This document shows, one piece after another, positions 1-8,604 of a stretch of DNA of 64,000 bases; the stretch's first letter is position 1, and each line of letters opens with the position of its first letter. The notes below the pieces were generated by a model, which made no database searches, was not told the origin of the DNA, and saw only the letters and a list, made by a program, of their open reading frames with translations. A program made the position numbers and the translations under genes. This stretch comes from Dechloromonas sp. ZY10 (GTDB lineage Bacteria; Pseudomonadota; Gammaproteobacteria; Burkholderiales; Rhodocyclaceae): positions 337,001 to 401,000 of the forward strand of contig NZ_CP144212.1 in NCBI RefSeq assembly GCF_041378895.1. The letters run 5' to 3'.

Positions 1-1097
1 TCTTCCTCGCGGCTCAGGCGGCGTTGGAGCAGACGTTCGATGGCGGCGAGTTGCGGGGCTTCGTCGGCGCAAACCAGTGAGACGGCGGTGCCGCTGGCAC
101 CGGCTCGGCCGCTGCGGCCGATGCGGTGCACATAGTCCTCGGCGGCGAGCGGCAGGTCGAAATTGATCACTAGCGGCAAGTCGTCGATGTCGAGTCCGCG
201 CGCTGCCACATCGGTGGCGACCAGCAGGTCGACGCGGCGCTCGCGAAAAGCAGCCAGGACTTCGCGCCGTGTTTCCTGGTCGCGTTCGCCGTGCAAGGCG
301 TCAGCGGCGAGTTCTTTGCCGCGCAGGTAGGTGACCAGATCGTCGGCGCCTTTGCGGCTTTTGACGAAAATCAGCGCCTGTCGCCAGCCACGGTCGCGCA
401 GCATGAACAGCAGCAGGCCGGGTTTGCGTTTCTTGTCGACCGGCACGACCCATTGCTTGATTTTGGGGGCCGGGCGGTTGTGCGGGGTTGCGGAGATTTC
501 GAGTGGTTGTCGCAGCCAATCCTGGGCCAGGCGGCGAATCGCCGGTGGAAAGGTTGCGGAAAAAAGCAGGCGCTGGCAGTGGTCTGGGAGTTGCTCGCCA
601 ATTGTTGCCAGTTCGCGGGCGAAGCCGAGCGCCAGCAGGCGGTCGGCTTCGTCGAGCACGACATGGTCGATCGCCGAAAGATCGAGAATTTCGTTGGCCA
701 GCAGGTCAAGCAGGCGCCCGGGGGTGGCGACCAGCAGGTCGCAGCCGTCGCTCAAGGTTTCGACCTGCTCGGCCAGCGGCACGCCGCCATAAACTGCAAC
801 GCAGGCCAGGTCGAGATTGCGGGCGTAGGCGGTGCATGCGTCGGCGACCTGTTCGGCCAATTCGCGGGTCGGCACCAGGATCAGCGCCGCGCGTTCGTGC
901 TGGCCGGCCAGACGCTGCAGGAGCGGCAGCGCGAAGGCGGCGGTCTTGCCACTGCCGGTGGCGGCTGAGGCCAGCAGGTCGCGCCCGGCGAGAATCGCCG
1001 GAATGGCCTGTTGCTGGACCAGGGTGGGCTGACGGTAATCCAGATGGTGCAAGGTCTGCTGCAGTTCGGGCAGGAGGCCGAGAGAGGTAAAACTCAT
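1..1097 (-). CDS. DEAD-box ATP-dependent RNA helicase, RhlE-like (3' end cut by window edge)
   Basis: About 365 N-terminal residues are visible; the C-terminus runs off the left edge. In order: an N-terminal Q-motif region (FTSLGLLPEL, then TLVQQQAIP), Walker A ATGSGKT, PTRELA, TPGRLLD, the DEAD box in VLDEADRLL, the SAT motif in LLFSATFP, and in the second RecA lobe VATDVAARGLD and HRIGRSGRAG. Family knowledge: these proteins use ATP to unwind short RNA duplexes in ribosome assembly and mRNA decay. RhlE, SrmB and DbpA cannot be told apart without the missing C-terminal extension. The ATG at 1097 is chosen because the Q motif begins a few residues later. It is transcribed alone, with the next gene on the same strand 28 bases upstream. 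Confidence 0.93.
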   Translation of the reverse strand, partial: MSFTSLGLLPELQQTLHHLDYRQPTLVQQQAIPAILAGRDLLASAATGSGKTAAFALPLLQRLAGQHERAALILVPTRELAEQVADACTAYARNLDLACVAVYGGVPLAEQVETLSDGCDLLVATPGRLLDLLANEILDLSAIDHVVLDEADRLLALGFARELATIGEQLPDHCQRLLFSATFPPAIRRLAQDWLRQPLEISATPHNRPAPKIKQWVVPVDKKRKPGLLLFMLRDRGWRQALIFVKSRKGADDLVTYLRGKELAADALHGERDQETRREVLAAFRERRVDLLVATDVAARGLDIDDLPLVINFDLPLAAEDYVHRIGRSGRAGASGTAVSLVCADEAPQLAAIERLLQRRLSREE

Positions 1098-1125
1098 AAG
1101 CGGATGGTGGGGGCAAAAACCGGGT

Positions 1126-1800
1126 TTAGTCGGCGAGTTCGATTTCGCCATGCACATTGACGCTGACCAGGCTTTCCCCGGCCTCCAGCGGCATCGGGGC
1201 GCGGGCCTTGGCTTCCATGGCCATCGCCATGCCGCGCAGCATCGGTGGCGCCATGCTTTCCTGGGCGATGTTCAGGCGTTTGAGCTTGTAGGCTTTGCCC
1301 AGAGTTTGGGCAATTTGTCCGGCGCGCGCCTCAAAGGCGCGGATGGCGTCTTCGGTAGCGCCTTCTTCGGCCGTTTTGCGGGTGGCTGCCGAAGGTTGCT
1401 GGCTGATTCCGGAAAGAGCAACCCGCTGCTGCTGCAAAGCAGTGACCGCCGCCGAGAGGGTGGCTGGGTCGTTGGCTTCGAGTTGCAATTCGCCGCGCAT
1501 CCGCCAGCTTTCGATTTTCTGCTCGCGGTTGAATACCGGGTAGGCGTGCTGGTTGCCGCTGCGGACGGTCAGGTGGCGTGTCTGGCGCGCGATGCGCAAG
1601 GCTTCGCCGAGTTCGCGGTTTAGGCGGTTGGCCACCTCGGATGCATCGGCCGCGCTGGCTTCGACGTACAACTGGGCGTGGAAGCGGTCATTGGCCGCCG
1701 GACGACTGGCCGCCGCCGAAAGCTCGACGATGGTGCCGGCTTGGGCCGTGCCAATTAGCGCCACGAAGAGTGGAAGGCAGATGATGGGACCTGGCTTCAT
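1126..1800 (-). CDS. SIMPL-domain (DUF541) periplasmic protein
   Basis: This 224-residue protein has a signal peptide of about 21 residues (hydrophobic core, cleavage after AQA), so it should be periplasmic or envelope-associated. The rest matches the SIMPL/DUF541 pattern: an early conserved region (VELSAAASRPAANDRFHAQL), a middle segment where bases of arguments alternate (VFNREQKIESWRMRGELQLE), and a C-terminal domain ending in VNVHGEIELAD. The biochemical role of SIMPL proteins is poorly defined; relatives include the E. coli oxidative-stress protein YggE. The start is supported by GGAG eight bases before the ATG. It lies between the helicase and the ABC transporter on the same strand, but the 185-base gap upstream suggests its own promoter. 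Confidence 0.8.
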   Translation of the reverse strand: MKPGPIICLPLFVALIGTAQAGTIVELSAAASRPAANDRFHAQLYVEASAADASEVANRLNRELGEALRIARQTRHLTVRSGNQHAYPVFNREQKIESWRMRGELQLEANDPATLSAAVTALQQQRVALSGISQQPSAATRKTAEEGATEDAIRAFEARAGQIAQTLGKAYKLKRLNIAQESMAPPMLRGMAMAMEAKARAPMPLEAGESLVSVNVHGEIELAD

Positions 1801-1985
1801 GGCGATTCTCCGCGAGGGTTAAAGATGCATTATCGCGGAAAACCCGGCGTTTACGTGTGGCGACCGGTCCGGTGCGGCGGCTGCGATGGTTAGAAACGCT
1901 TCGGCATTTGAATTGAGAATCCAGTGGTGGCTGGCTGCGCCAAGGAGGCAACCGGTTATCGACGGGCCAGGGCCGCCGGCGCTTG

Positions 1986-3557
1986 TTACCCCAGCCGCCG
2001 GCGCAGCCAGGCGCTACCCTGATCGACCGCGAGCGACAGTCCGAGCATCGCGAGGATGACTGTCGACGCTTGCGCGTGATGAAACAGCGACAGTTCGACA
2101 TAGAGCAACTGGCCGAGACCACCGGCACCGACAAAGCCCAGCACTGCCGCCATGCGGATATTCATTTCCCAGCGGTAGAGGGTGTAAGCCAGCAGTTGCG
2201 GCAGGGCGCAGGGCAGGGTGCCGTAGAGAAAAGGCAGCGGCCCGCCGGCGCCGCTCAGGCGCAAGGCCTGTGCGGCTGCGGCAGGGGCGTTGTGGAGGGC
2301 TTCGGCGTAAAGTCGGCCGAGCACGCCGGCGGTATGCAATGCCAGCGCCAGGGCGCCGGCAAAGGGGCCGAGGCCGACCGCCAGCGCGGTGAGCGTGGCC
2401 CAGACCAGCTCCGGCACCGAACGCAGCAGGTTGAGCAGCAGGTTGCGCAGGGCTCCCAGCGGCGTCCCCGCCACCGGCAAGGCGAGGAGCAGCCCGGCGA
2501 CGGCCGCGAGCAGGGTGCCGACGACCGAGATGGCCAGGGTTTCGCCGATGCCGTGTGCTACCCGCTGCAGCCAGTCCGGGTGCAGGTCAGGGGCAAGGAA
2601 GTCGCGGGCGAACTGGCCCATGCTGTCGGTCGCTTCCACGGTCAACAGCAGCGAAAGGTCGATTTCCAGGCCGCGAAAACTGGCCGCGATGGCGACTGGC
2701 AGGGCCGCCAGCAAGGCCAGGCTGCGGCCGCCAAGGGCTGCGGCACGGGCTGCCGGCGGCCGCTCCAGGCTGCGGCGCAACCAGGCCGAGAGTGCATCGG
2801 CGGCGAAGACCAGCGCCACGAAAGTGAGCAGGATGCTGGCGGCTTCGCCGCCATTGAGCATCTTCATCGCCTGATCCATCAGCTGGCCGAGGCCGCCGGC
2901 CCCGACAAAACCCATCACTACCGAGGCGCGAATCGCGCATTCCCAGCGGTAGACCGTGTATGAACTCAATTCCCGGGCGGCCAGCGGCAGCGCACCGTAG
3001 AGCAGGGCCAGCGGCCGGCTGGCGCCGGCCAGACGCAGCGCCCGGATCGGGGCCGCCGGCAGCGATTCGAGAATTTCGCCATATACCTTGCCCAGCATGC
3101 CGCCGTAAGTCAGCCCGAGCGCCAGGACCCCGGCGCTCGGGCCGAGGCCGAAAATGCGCACGAAGAGCAGCGCCCAGACCAGTTCTGGTACCCCGCGCAG
3201 CAAGGTCAGCAGCAGTCGGCTCAGCGGACTGAGGCTGGGGTGTTCGCGCCCGGCCGCGCTGGCGCAGTAGGCGAGCGGCACGGCCAGGACAAAGGCGAGG
3301 GCCAGGCCGGCAGTGGCGATGGCCAGGGTTTCCAGCGTGGCGCGGGCAAGCAGGGCGAGAAATTCCGGGCTGCGTTCTGGTGGCAGGAAAGCCGCAAGAA
3401 AGTTGCCGATGACTTTTAGGTTGCCTGGATCAAACAGCGTTGCCGGACGGACATCGGCGGCCTGGAACAGCGGCCAAAGGATGGCCAGCGCGCCAAGTAC
3501 CCCCCAGACACGGGGAGGTGCAGCGGGGTCGCGCAGGGGGGCGGTTGTGTGCTGCAT
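1986..3557 (-). CDS. phnE: Fused double-length ABC permease, PhnE family (phosphonate/phosphite/selenate type)
   Basis: This is the inner-membrane permease of the importer encoded with the next two genes. About 523 residues hold two tandem PhnE-type domains, each roughly a normal 260-residue permease. The repeats align by eye: GVPELVWALLF with SVPELVWATLT, YTVYRWECAIR with YTLYRWEMNIR, and MGFVGAGGLGQL with LGFVGAGGLGQL. Each carries its own EAA-like cytoplasmic loop. In most systems two separate permease chains form the channel; here one chain supplies both halves. The ATG at 3557 is chosen, two bases after the ATPase stop codon; a TTG nine bases upstream would overlap that gene. Substrate specificity is not set by this protein. 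Confidence 0.88.
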   Translation of the reverse strand: MQHTTAPLRDPAAPPRVWGVLGALAILWPLFQAADVRPATLFDPGNLKVIGNFLAAFLPPERSPEFLALLARATLETLAIATAGLALAFVLAVPLAYCASAAGREHPSLSPLSRLLLTLLRGVPELVWALLFVRIFGLGPSAGVLALGLTYGGMLGKVYGEILESLPAAPIRALRLAGASRPLALLYGALPLAARELSSYTVYRWECAIRASVVMGFVGAGGLGQLMDQAMKMLNGGEAASILLTFVALVFAADALSAWLRRSLERPPAARAAALGGRSLALLAALPVAIAASFRGLEIDLSLLLTVEATDSMGQFARDFLAPDLHPDWLQRVAHGIGETLAISVVGTLLAAVAGLLLALPVAGTPLGALRNLLLNLLRSVPELVWATLTALAVGLGPFAGALALALHTAGVLGRLYAEALHNAPAAAAQALRLSGAGGPLPFLYGTLPCALPQLLAYTLYRWEMNIRMAAVLGFVGAGGLGQLLYVELSLFHHAQASTVILAMLGLSLAVDQGSAWLRRRLG

Positions 3558-3559
3558 GT

Positions 3560-4381
3560 TCAGCAACAGGCGGCGCGGGCGGCGGCTAACTCGCCGGCGG
3601 CATAGCCGGCGCCTGGGGCAGCGTTGGCCGGGGCTGGGGTTTCGCCGGCGTACAAGTCTTGCAGCAGGGACTCGCTGACCTCTGCCGCCGGCAGATCGAA
3701 CGCGATGCGTCCGGCCCGGAGGCCGACGATGCGGGAAAAATGCCCGAGTGCCAGGTCGACCGCGTGCAGGCTGGCGACCAGTGTGGCCTGGCGTTGCTCG
3801 GCCTCCGCCACCAGCAGCGCGATGCTCTGGCGAGCCAGTGTCGGGTCAAGGGCCGAGACCGGCTCGTCAGCGAGGATCAGTTCCGGCTGCTGGTAGAGCA
3901 CGCGGGCGATGCCGACCCGTTGCAACTGGCCGCCGGACAACTGGTCGCAGCGGACAAACAGCTTGTCGGCGAGGTCGAGGCGGGCGAGTGCCGCCTGGGC
4001 CCCGGCCAGGTCCTGCGGGTAGAGTAGCGACGCGAGCGATTTCCACAGCGGCCAGCGGCCAAGGCGACCGGCGAGGACGGCGGTGACCACCCGCTGCCGG
4101 CCGGGCAGGGGCGGTGCCTGATGGATCAGGCCGAGGCGGGGGCGCAGGGTTTGCAGCCGATCCACGGTCGACGCGCGGTCGACCGTGACATCAAGTACCT
4201 GGCAGCGGCCCTGGCTGGCCCGCTGGGCGGTGGCCAGCAGCGACAGCAGGCTGGTCTTGCCGGCCCCGGAGGGGCCAATCAGCGCGATCCGCTCGCCGGC
4301 AACGGCCTTGAGCGAAATCTCGCTCAAGGCGGTAAAGCCGTTGGCGTGGGTCAGGCCCACGCCGTCGAGAGCAAAACTCAT
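3560..4381 (-). CDS. phnC: ABC transporter ATP-binding protein, PhnC family
   Basis: This is the cytoplasmic ATPase that powers the importer. It has all nucleotide-binding motifs: Walker [10 protein letters not shown] at residues 36-44, the signature LSGGQ at 148-152 followed by QRVGIAR, and Walker B LILADEP at 168-174. The 273-residue length is normal for PhnC. The gene starts 4 bases after the binding-protein gene and its stop lies 2 bases before the permease ATG, so the three form one operon. Residues about 65-75 ([11 protein letters not shown]) are encoded by an inverted repeat of the recurrent GGTCGACCGTG motif, and this short stretch looks like an insertion between conserved ATPase blocks. 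Whether the substrate is phosphonate, phosphite or selenate is unresolved. Confidence 0.9.
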   Translation of the reverse strand: MSFALDGVGLTHANGFTALSEISLKAVAGERIALIGPSGAGKTSLLSLLATAQRASQGRCQVLDVTVDRASTVDRLQTLRPRLGLIHQAPPLPGRQRVVTAVLAGRLGRWPLWKSLASLLYPQDLAGAQAALARLDLADKLFVRCDQLSGGQLQRVGIARVLYQQPELILADEPVSALDPTLARQSIALLVAEAEQRQATLVASLHAVDLALGHFSRIVGLRAGRIAFDLPAAEVSESLLQDLYAGETPAPANAAPGAGYAAGELAAARAACC

Positions 4382-4385
4382 GCGC

Positions 4386-5261
4386 TTACTTGAGCAGGCC
4401 GGCCGCGTGGGCGGCCTTCTCGATCCCGTCGTAGTTCTCCTTCTTGCTCGGGATGAACTTGCTGGCGCGTTGCAGAGCCATGATCTCGGCGTGTTCCGGG
4501 TTCTTCGGGTCGAGCTTGAGGAAGGCGTCGGTCAGTTTCTTGACCAGGGCCGGGTCGAGGTCGCCGCGTACCGTCCAGTTGTAGTCGAAGTAGGTCGGGG
4601 TGGTGGCGAAGACGCGGACCTTGTCGGTATCCACTTTCCTGGCTTCGACCAGCTTGTCCCAGACCGAGGTGTTGAGCACGCCGGCCTCGGCCTTGCCGGC
4701 CGCGACGAAAGCGACGGTGGCGTCATGGGCGCCGGAGAAGGCAATGTTCTTGAAATCCTTTTCCGGGTTGAGGCCGGCCTGCTGCAGGAAGAAACGCGGC
4801 ATCAGGCTACCCGAGGTGGAAGACGGCGCGCCAAAGGCGAAAGTCTTGCCCTTGAGGTCGGCCAGCGACTTGATCGTCGGGTCGGCGGTAATGAACTTGG
4901 AGGTGAACTTGGCGTCTTCCTCGCGCTGGACGATGGGGATCGCCGTACCGTTGGTGCGGATCTTGGCCTGGACGAAGGTGAAACCACCCAGCCAGGCGAG
5001 ATCGAGCTTGCGGGTCGCCAGCGATTCGACCACGGCAGCGTAGTCAGAAACCGGGGTGAAGATGACCTTCATGCCGGTCTGCGCTTCGAGGTACTTGCCC
5101 AGTGGCGCGAACTTGCGCTGCAGTTCGGTTGGCGCTTCGTCGGGAATCGCCGAGACACGCAACACGTCGGCAGCGGCATGGGCGGAGAGGGAAAGACCGG
5201 TGCTGAGGGCGCAGGCAAACGCCCCCTTGAGCGCCATGCGGCGCAAGGAGAAGGACGACAT
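4386..5261 (-). CDS. Periplasmic oxyanion-binding protein, PhnD family; putative selenate/phosphonate ABC transporter
   Basis: This 291-residue precursor has a signal peptide ([20 protein letters not shown] region, cleavage near SAHA-AAD). The mature part starts [18 protein letters not shown] and includes [14 protein letters not shown] and [12 protein letters not shown], typical of PhnD-type solute-binding proteins. The N-terminal phrase resembles, from memory, the PhnD subfamily annotated as a putative selenate-binding component, more than classical PhnD; this is a recollection, not a search result. ATG 5261 is chosen over a longer reading frame because GGAG lies just upstream and the signal peptide begins there. 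It is the first gene of the operon binding protein-ATPase-permease. No C-P lyase, phosphite dehydrogenase or selenoprotein genes lie nearby to decide the substrate. Confidence 0.85.
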   Translation of the reverse strand: MSSFSLRRMALKGAFACALSTGLSLSAHAAADVLRVSAIPDEAPTELQRKFAPLGKYLEAQTGMKVIFTPVSDYAAVVESLATRKLDLAWLGGFTFVQAKIRTNGTAIPIVQREEDAKFTSKFITADPTIKSLADLKGKTFAFGAPSSTSGSLMPRFFLQQAGLNPEKDFKNIAFSGAHDATVAFVAAGKAEAGVLNTSVWDKLVEARKVDTDKVRVFATTPTYFDYNWTVRGDLDPALVKKLTDAFLKLDPKNPEHAEIMALQRASKFIPSKKENYDGIEKAAHAAGLLK

Positions 5262-5462
5262 CGACAGGACTCCGTTTTCGACAACAACCGTCGCCGCGCG
5301 GAATCGCGGCAACTTACATGGCGCCGGGGGCACCGCTCGGGTGCGGTACGCAGACCGCGCCGGGATTATACGCCGGGTCCTGCGATGCTCTTCCTTCGGG
5401 TTTTTGCCATCTGTGTCAAAATGGCGTAATTCGACAGGCGTATAGTTTTTTACGGATTTCCC

Positions 5463-8024
5463 ATGTTGCAGCGCACGCTGGCTTACCTGACGCAAACCCT
5501 GCGCGGTTTCGTGTTCTCATCGACCATGGTCGTTGCCGTGCTCGCATTTACCGGTGCGGCCCTGTCGGCTACCCTGCTCTATGAACATCTGCTCGATCAG
5601 CGGGCGCGCGACACCTCGGCACAGATCACCCGCCAGACCTATCTCGCAGTGCAGGATGCCTTGCGCCAGCCGGATGGGCACCGCGAGGCGCAGCAGTTGA
5701 TCGATACCTTTCGCCTGGTCTTTCCGCAGAATCTGAGCCGCCTCCGCATTCAGGGTATCGATGGCGAGATGGCGGCACTGCTGCAGGCACAAGGCGTGGT
5801 GGTTGAGGCGCTGGGGGATACCCTGCGCTATTCCTATCCGCTGGCGCCGGCGGCCCAGTGCCAGTCTTGTCATCGGCAGCTCGACAGCGGCCAGTTGCCG
5901 TTCGGAGCGGTGGTGATCGACTATGCCCGGCCGCGCCTGACCGACGAATCGCGCCTGCATTACATTGCCTTGTTTGTTGGGCTGGGGGCTCTGGCCCTGC
6001 TGACCTCGCTGGCTGTTTCGTTGTCGTCCACGCGCAAGATACATCGGTCGCTTGACCTGCTTGCGGCGCGGGTTGCCGAGGTGAACAGCATCCGCGATGT
6101 CGAGCGCTTGCAGTTTGGCGATGTCGATCTGGGTTTCCGCGAATTGAACGATACCTTCGCGCAGGTCAGTCAGCTGGTTCAGCGGCTCAAGGATGTGGCT
6201 GTCGACCGCGACATCCTCGAATTTGAAATCAGCTTGCTCGAAAAACTGATCATCACCACCAACGTGGTCAAGGACTGGCGGGCCTTCATCAAGAATCTGC
6301 TGGTCGAGATCAACCAGATCGTCGATGCCTACGCCCTGGTCACCATCTTCAAGGTGGATGAGGAGGCTTACGAGTGCGAGGTGTTCTGGCGCTACCCGCC
6401 GAGCGAGAGCACCCGCCGCCAGTTCGAGACCGTGCTGCAGCGGCGCCTCGACGAAACTCCGTTCATGGCTGGTGCGGTGTTTCTGCCGGTGGCGCACAAC
6501 ATCGCCGAGGAGGGCGGGGTGGTCGAACTCGACGAACGTCAGATCGAATTGCAGACCAAATCGCTGGTGCTCGAAACGCCGCGGATTGGCGGGATCGCCG
6601 GGATTGGCCTGCAGACCACCATCCTGGCGACCGATAACGTGCGCAAGATGGTGATCGGCAGCATCCTCACGGCAATGCTCAACTTGGTCGGCTCGGTCAA
6701 GGCGATCTACAAGTACACCAAGGATCTGGAACACTATGCGACTCGCGACCCGCTGACCGGTCTCTACAACCAGCGGATGTTCTGGGAGTTGCTGGCCGCC
6801 GAGGAGAAGCGCGTGCAGCGCAGCGCCGATTCCTTTGCGCTGATGGTGATCGACCTCGACAACTTCAAGCAGATCAACGACGGTTATGGTCACCATATCG
6901 GCGATATTTTCCTGCAGAGCTTTGCCGGTGGCCTCAAGCAGGCTGTGCGCCAGGCCGACCAGCTGTGCCGTTATGGCGGCGACGAGTTTTGCGTGATCCT
7001 GCCGCAGGCCGACGAGGCCGAGGCCCACGGGGTGGCCAAGCGGGTTGCCGAAATGCTCGAAAGCTTTGTCTGCCAGGCGCCGGACGGTACCCCGCTGAAA
7101 GCCACCGCATCGATCGGGATCGCTGTTTATCCGCAGCACGGCAATACCCCCAAGGACATTTTCCTGATTGCCGACAACATGATGTACAAGGCCAAGCGCT
7201 CGGGGAAGAACGCGATTGCCGCGCCCAACGCCGATGAACTGGCCGAGGCCTTCCGCAAGCTGGCGGAAAAAATGGCAATGATTCAGCGGGCGTTGGAGCA
7301 GAAACGCATCGTCCCGTATTTCCAGCCGATTTGCGCGGTCGGCGACGGACAGGTGGCGATCCACGAACTGCTGATGCGGATCGACATCGACGGGCGGATC
7401 GTCCCCGCCGGCGAATTCATCGCCGAGGCCGAGCGGATGGGGCTGGTGCACCAGATGGATTATCTGCTGATCGAGCAGGCTTTTGCCCAGGTGCAGGCCT
7501 TCGGTTATCGCGGCATGCTGTTCATCAATCTCTCGCCCAAGTCGCTGATCATCGGCGAGTTTGTCAGCAAGGTCCGGCATCTGGCTGAACACTACGGGGT
7601 TCAGCCGGGGCAGATCGTGTTCGAGATCACCGAACGCGAAACGGTCGGCAACCTTGCCGTACTTGAAGCCTTTGTGCTGGAGCTCAAGGAGCAAGGCTTC
7701 TGCTTTGCGATCGACGACTTCGGTTCAGGCTATTCGAGCTTCCATTACATCAAGCATTTCCCGGTCGATTTCATCAAGATCGAAGGCGAATTTGTCCGTA
7801 ATATTGTCGATGATGAGGTCTACCGCGCCTTTATCAAGAGCATTGCGACCCTGGCGCAGGAGTTGGGCATGCGCACCATCGCCGAATTCGTCGAGGATCG
7901 GGCGATTCTCGACGAATTGCAGACGTATGGGATCGACTATGCCCAAGGCTATTACCTGGGGCGGCCGCAGGCTTCCCTGCATCCGGCCGGCACCCGCTTG
8001 CCGGTAAACAGCGAGGGGGGCTGA
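5463..8024 (+). CDS. Membrane GGDEF-EAL protein with periplasmic CxxCH (haem c) motif and GAF-like domain
   Basis: An 853-residue predicted dual c-di-GMP enzyme. Domains: TM1 about 17-40; periplasmic segment with CQSCH at 133-137; TM2 about 163-187; a HAMP-like/coiled linker; a GAF-like region about 240-420; GGDEF 425-590; EAL 610-845. The cyclase site is intact (GGDEF at 505-509) with an inhibitory I-site RQAD ahead of it. In the EAL domain the signature reads ELL (E635, in HELLMR), keeping the metal-binding Glu; NLSP, EITE, DDFGSGYSS, IKIE and AEFVE are also present, so phosphodiesterase activity is plausible. CxxCH suggests covalent haem and redox or gas sensing (inference). Its TGA overlaps the ATG of pncC by one base, implying translational coupling. 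Confidence 0.9.
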   Translation: MLQRTLAYLTQTLRGFVFSSTMVVAVLAFTGAALSATLLYEHLLDQRARDTSAQITRQTYLAVQDALRQPDGHREAQQLIDTFRLVFPQNLSRLRIQGIDGEMAALLQAQGVVVEALGDTLRYSYPLAPAAQCQSCHRQLDSGQLPFGAVVIDYARPRLTDESRLHYIALFVGLGALALLTSLAVSLSSTRKIHRSLDLLAARVAEVNSIRDVERLQFGDVDLGFRELNDTFAQVSQLVQRLKDVAVDRDILEFEISLLEKLIITTNVVKDWRAFIKNLLVEINQIVDAYALVTIFKVDEEAYECEVFWRYPPSESTRRQFETVLQRRLDETPFMAGAVFLPVAHNIAEEGGVVELDERQIELQTKSLVLETPRIGGIAGIGLQTTILATDNVRKMVIGSILTAMLNLVGSVKAIYKYTKDLEHYATRDPLTGLYNQRMFWELLAAEEKRVQRSADSFALMVIDLDNFKQINDGYGHHIGDIFLQSFAGGLKQAVRQADQLCRYGGDEFCVILPQADEAEAHGVAKRVAEMLESFVCQAPDGTPLKATASIGIAVYPQHGNTPKDIFLIADNMMYKAKRSGKNAIAAPNADELAEAFRKLAEKMAMIQRALEQKRIVPYFQPICAVGDGQVAIHELLMRIDIDGRIVPAGEFIAEAERMGLVHQMDYLLIEQAFAQVQAFGYRGMLFINLSPKSLIIGEFVSKVRHLAEHYGVQPGQIVFEITERETVGNLAVLEAFVLELKEQGFCFAIDDFGSGYSSFHYIKHFPVDFIKIEGEFVRNIVDDEVYRAFIKSIATLAQELGMRTIAEFVEDRAILDELQTYGIDYAQGYYLGRPQASLHPAGTRLPVNSEGG

Positions 8025-8527
8025 TGACGACTTCTCCGGCAGTTCTGGTCGAATCGTTGGCTGCGCTGCTGCTGGCGCGTGGCGAATGGCTGGCGGTCGC
8101 TGAATCCTGTACCGGCGGCTGGCTGGCGCAGGAACTGACGGCCGTTGCCGGCAGCTCACAGTGGTTCGAGCGTGGCCTGGTGACCTATTCGAACGCCGCC
8201 AAGCGAGACTTGCTCGGGGTTGGCGAAGAAACGCTGGCAGCGCATGGGGCGGTTTCCGAGGCAACAGTCGCGGCGATGGCGCAGGGCCTGCTGCAGCGGG
8301 CGCCGGTGCACTGGAGCGTGGCGATCAGCGGTGTTGCCGGTCCTGCCGGTGGTTCGCCGGAAAAACCGGTGGGAACGGTCTGCTTGGCCTGGGCGGGAAA
8401 GGATTGGGGGTGCGAAGTGAGTACCTGCCATTTTTCCGGTAACCGTGAAGCCGTCCGCCGGCAAGCCGTGGCGCATGCCTTGCAGGGTTTGCTGGCGCGA
8501 GTCGGGAATGCCGGAGTGAGCGCCTGA
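8024..8527 (+). CDS. pncC: Nicotinamide-nucleotide amidohydrolase PncC / CinA C-terminal domain protein
   Basis: This 167-residue protein matches the stand-alone CinA C-terminal domain. Recognisable parts are LAVAESCTGGWLAQELT near residue 25, GLVTYSNAAKRDLLGV, AISGVAGPAGGSPEKPVGTV, and CHFSGNREAVRRQAV. Known family members deamidate nicotinamide mononucleotide to nicotinate mononucleotide in the pyridine-nucleotide salvage cycle. The N-terminal molybdopterin-binding-like part of full CinA is absent, as usual in proteobacterial PncC. The ATG overlaps the stop of the preceding GGDEF-EAL gene. The downstream gene is convergent. Confidence 0.93.
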   Translation: MTTSPAVLVESLAALLLARGEWLAVAESCTGGWLAQELTAVAGSSQWFERGLVTYSNAAKRDLLGVGEETLAAHGAVSEATVAAMAQGLLQRAPVHWSVAISGVAGPAGGSPEKPVGTVCLAWAGKDWGCEVSTCHFSGNREAVRRQAVAHALQGLLARVGNAGVSA

Positions 8528-8604
8528 CCGCGAGGGGGGGCTACCGCTCGGCAGATTTCTCCCGAATTGACGGTTGACCGTGGCGGACAGAGGCGGCGGC
8601 TGGC

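Noticed and set aside
8528..8604. Classical terminator between pncC and the REC-PAS-GGDEF gene
   Set aside because: The gap contains a diverged ACGGTTGACCGTG palindrome, but no extended stem and no U-tract on either strand.
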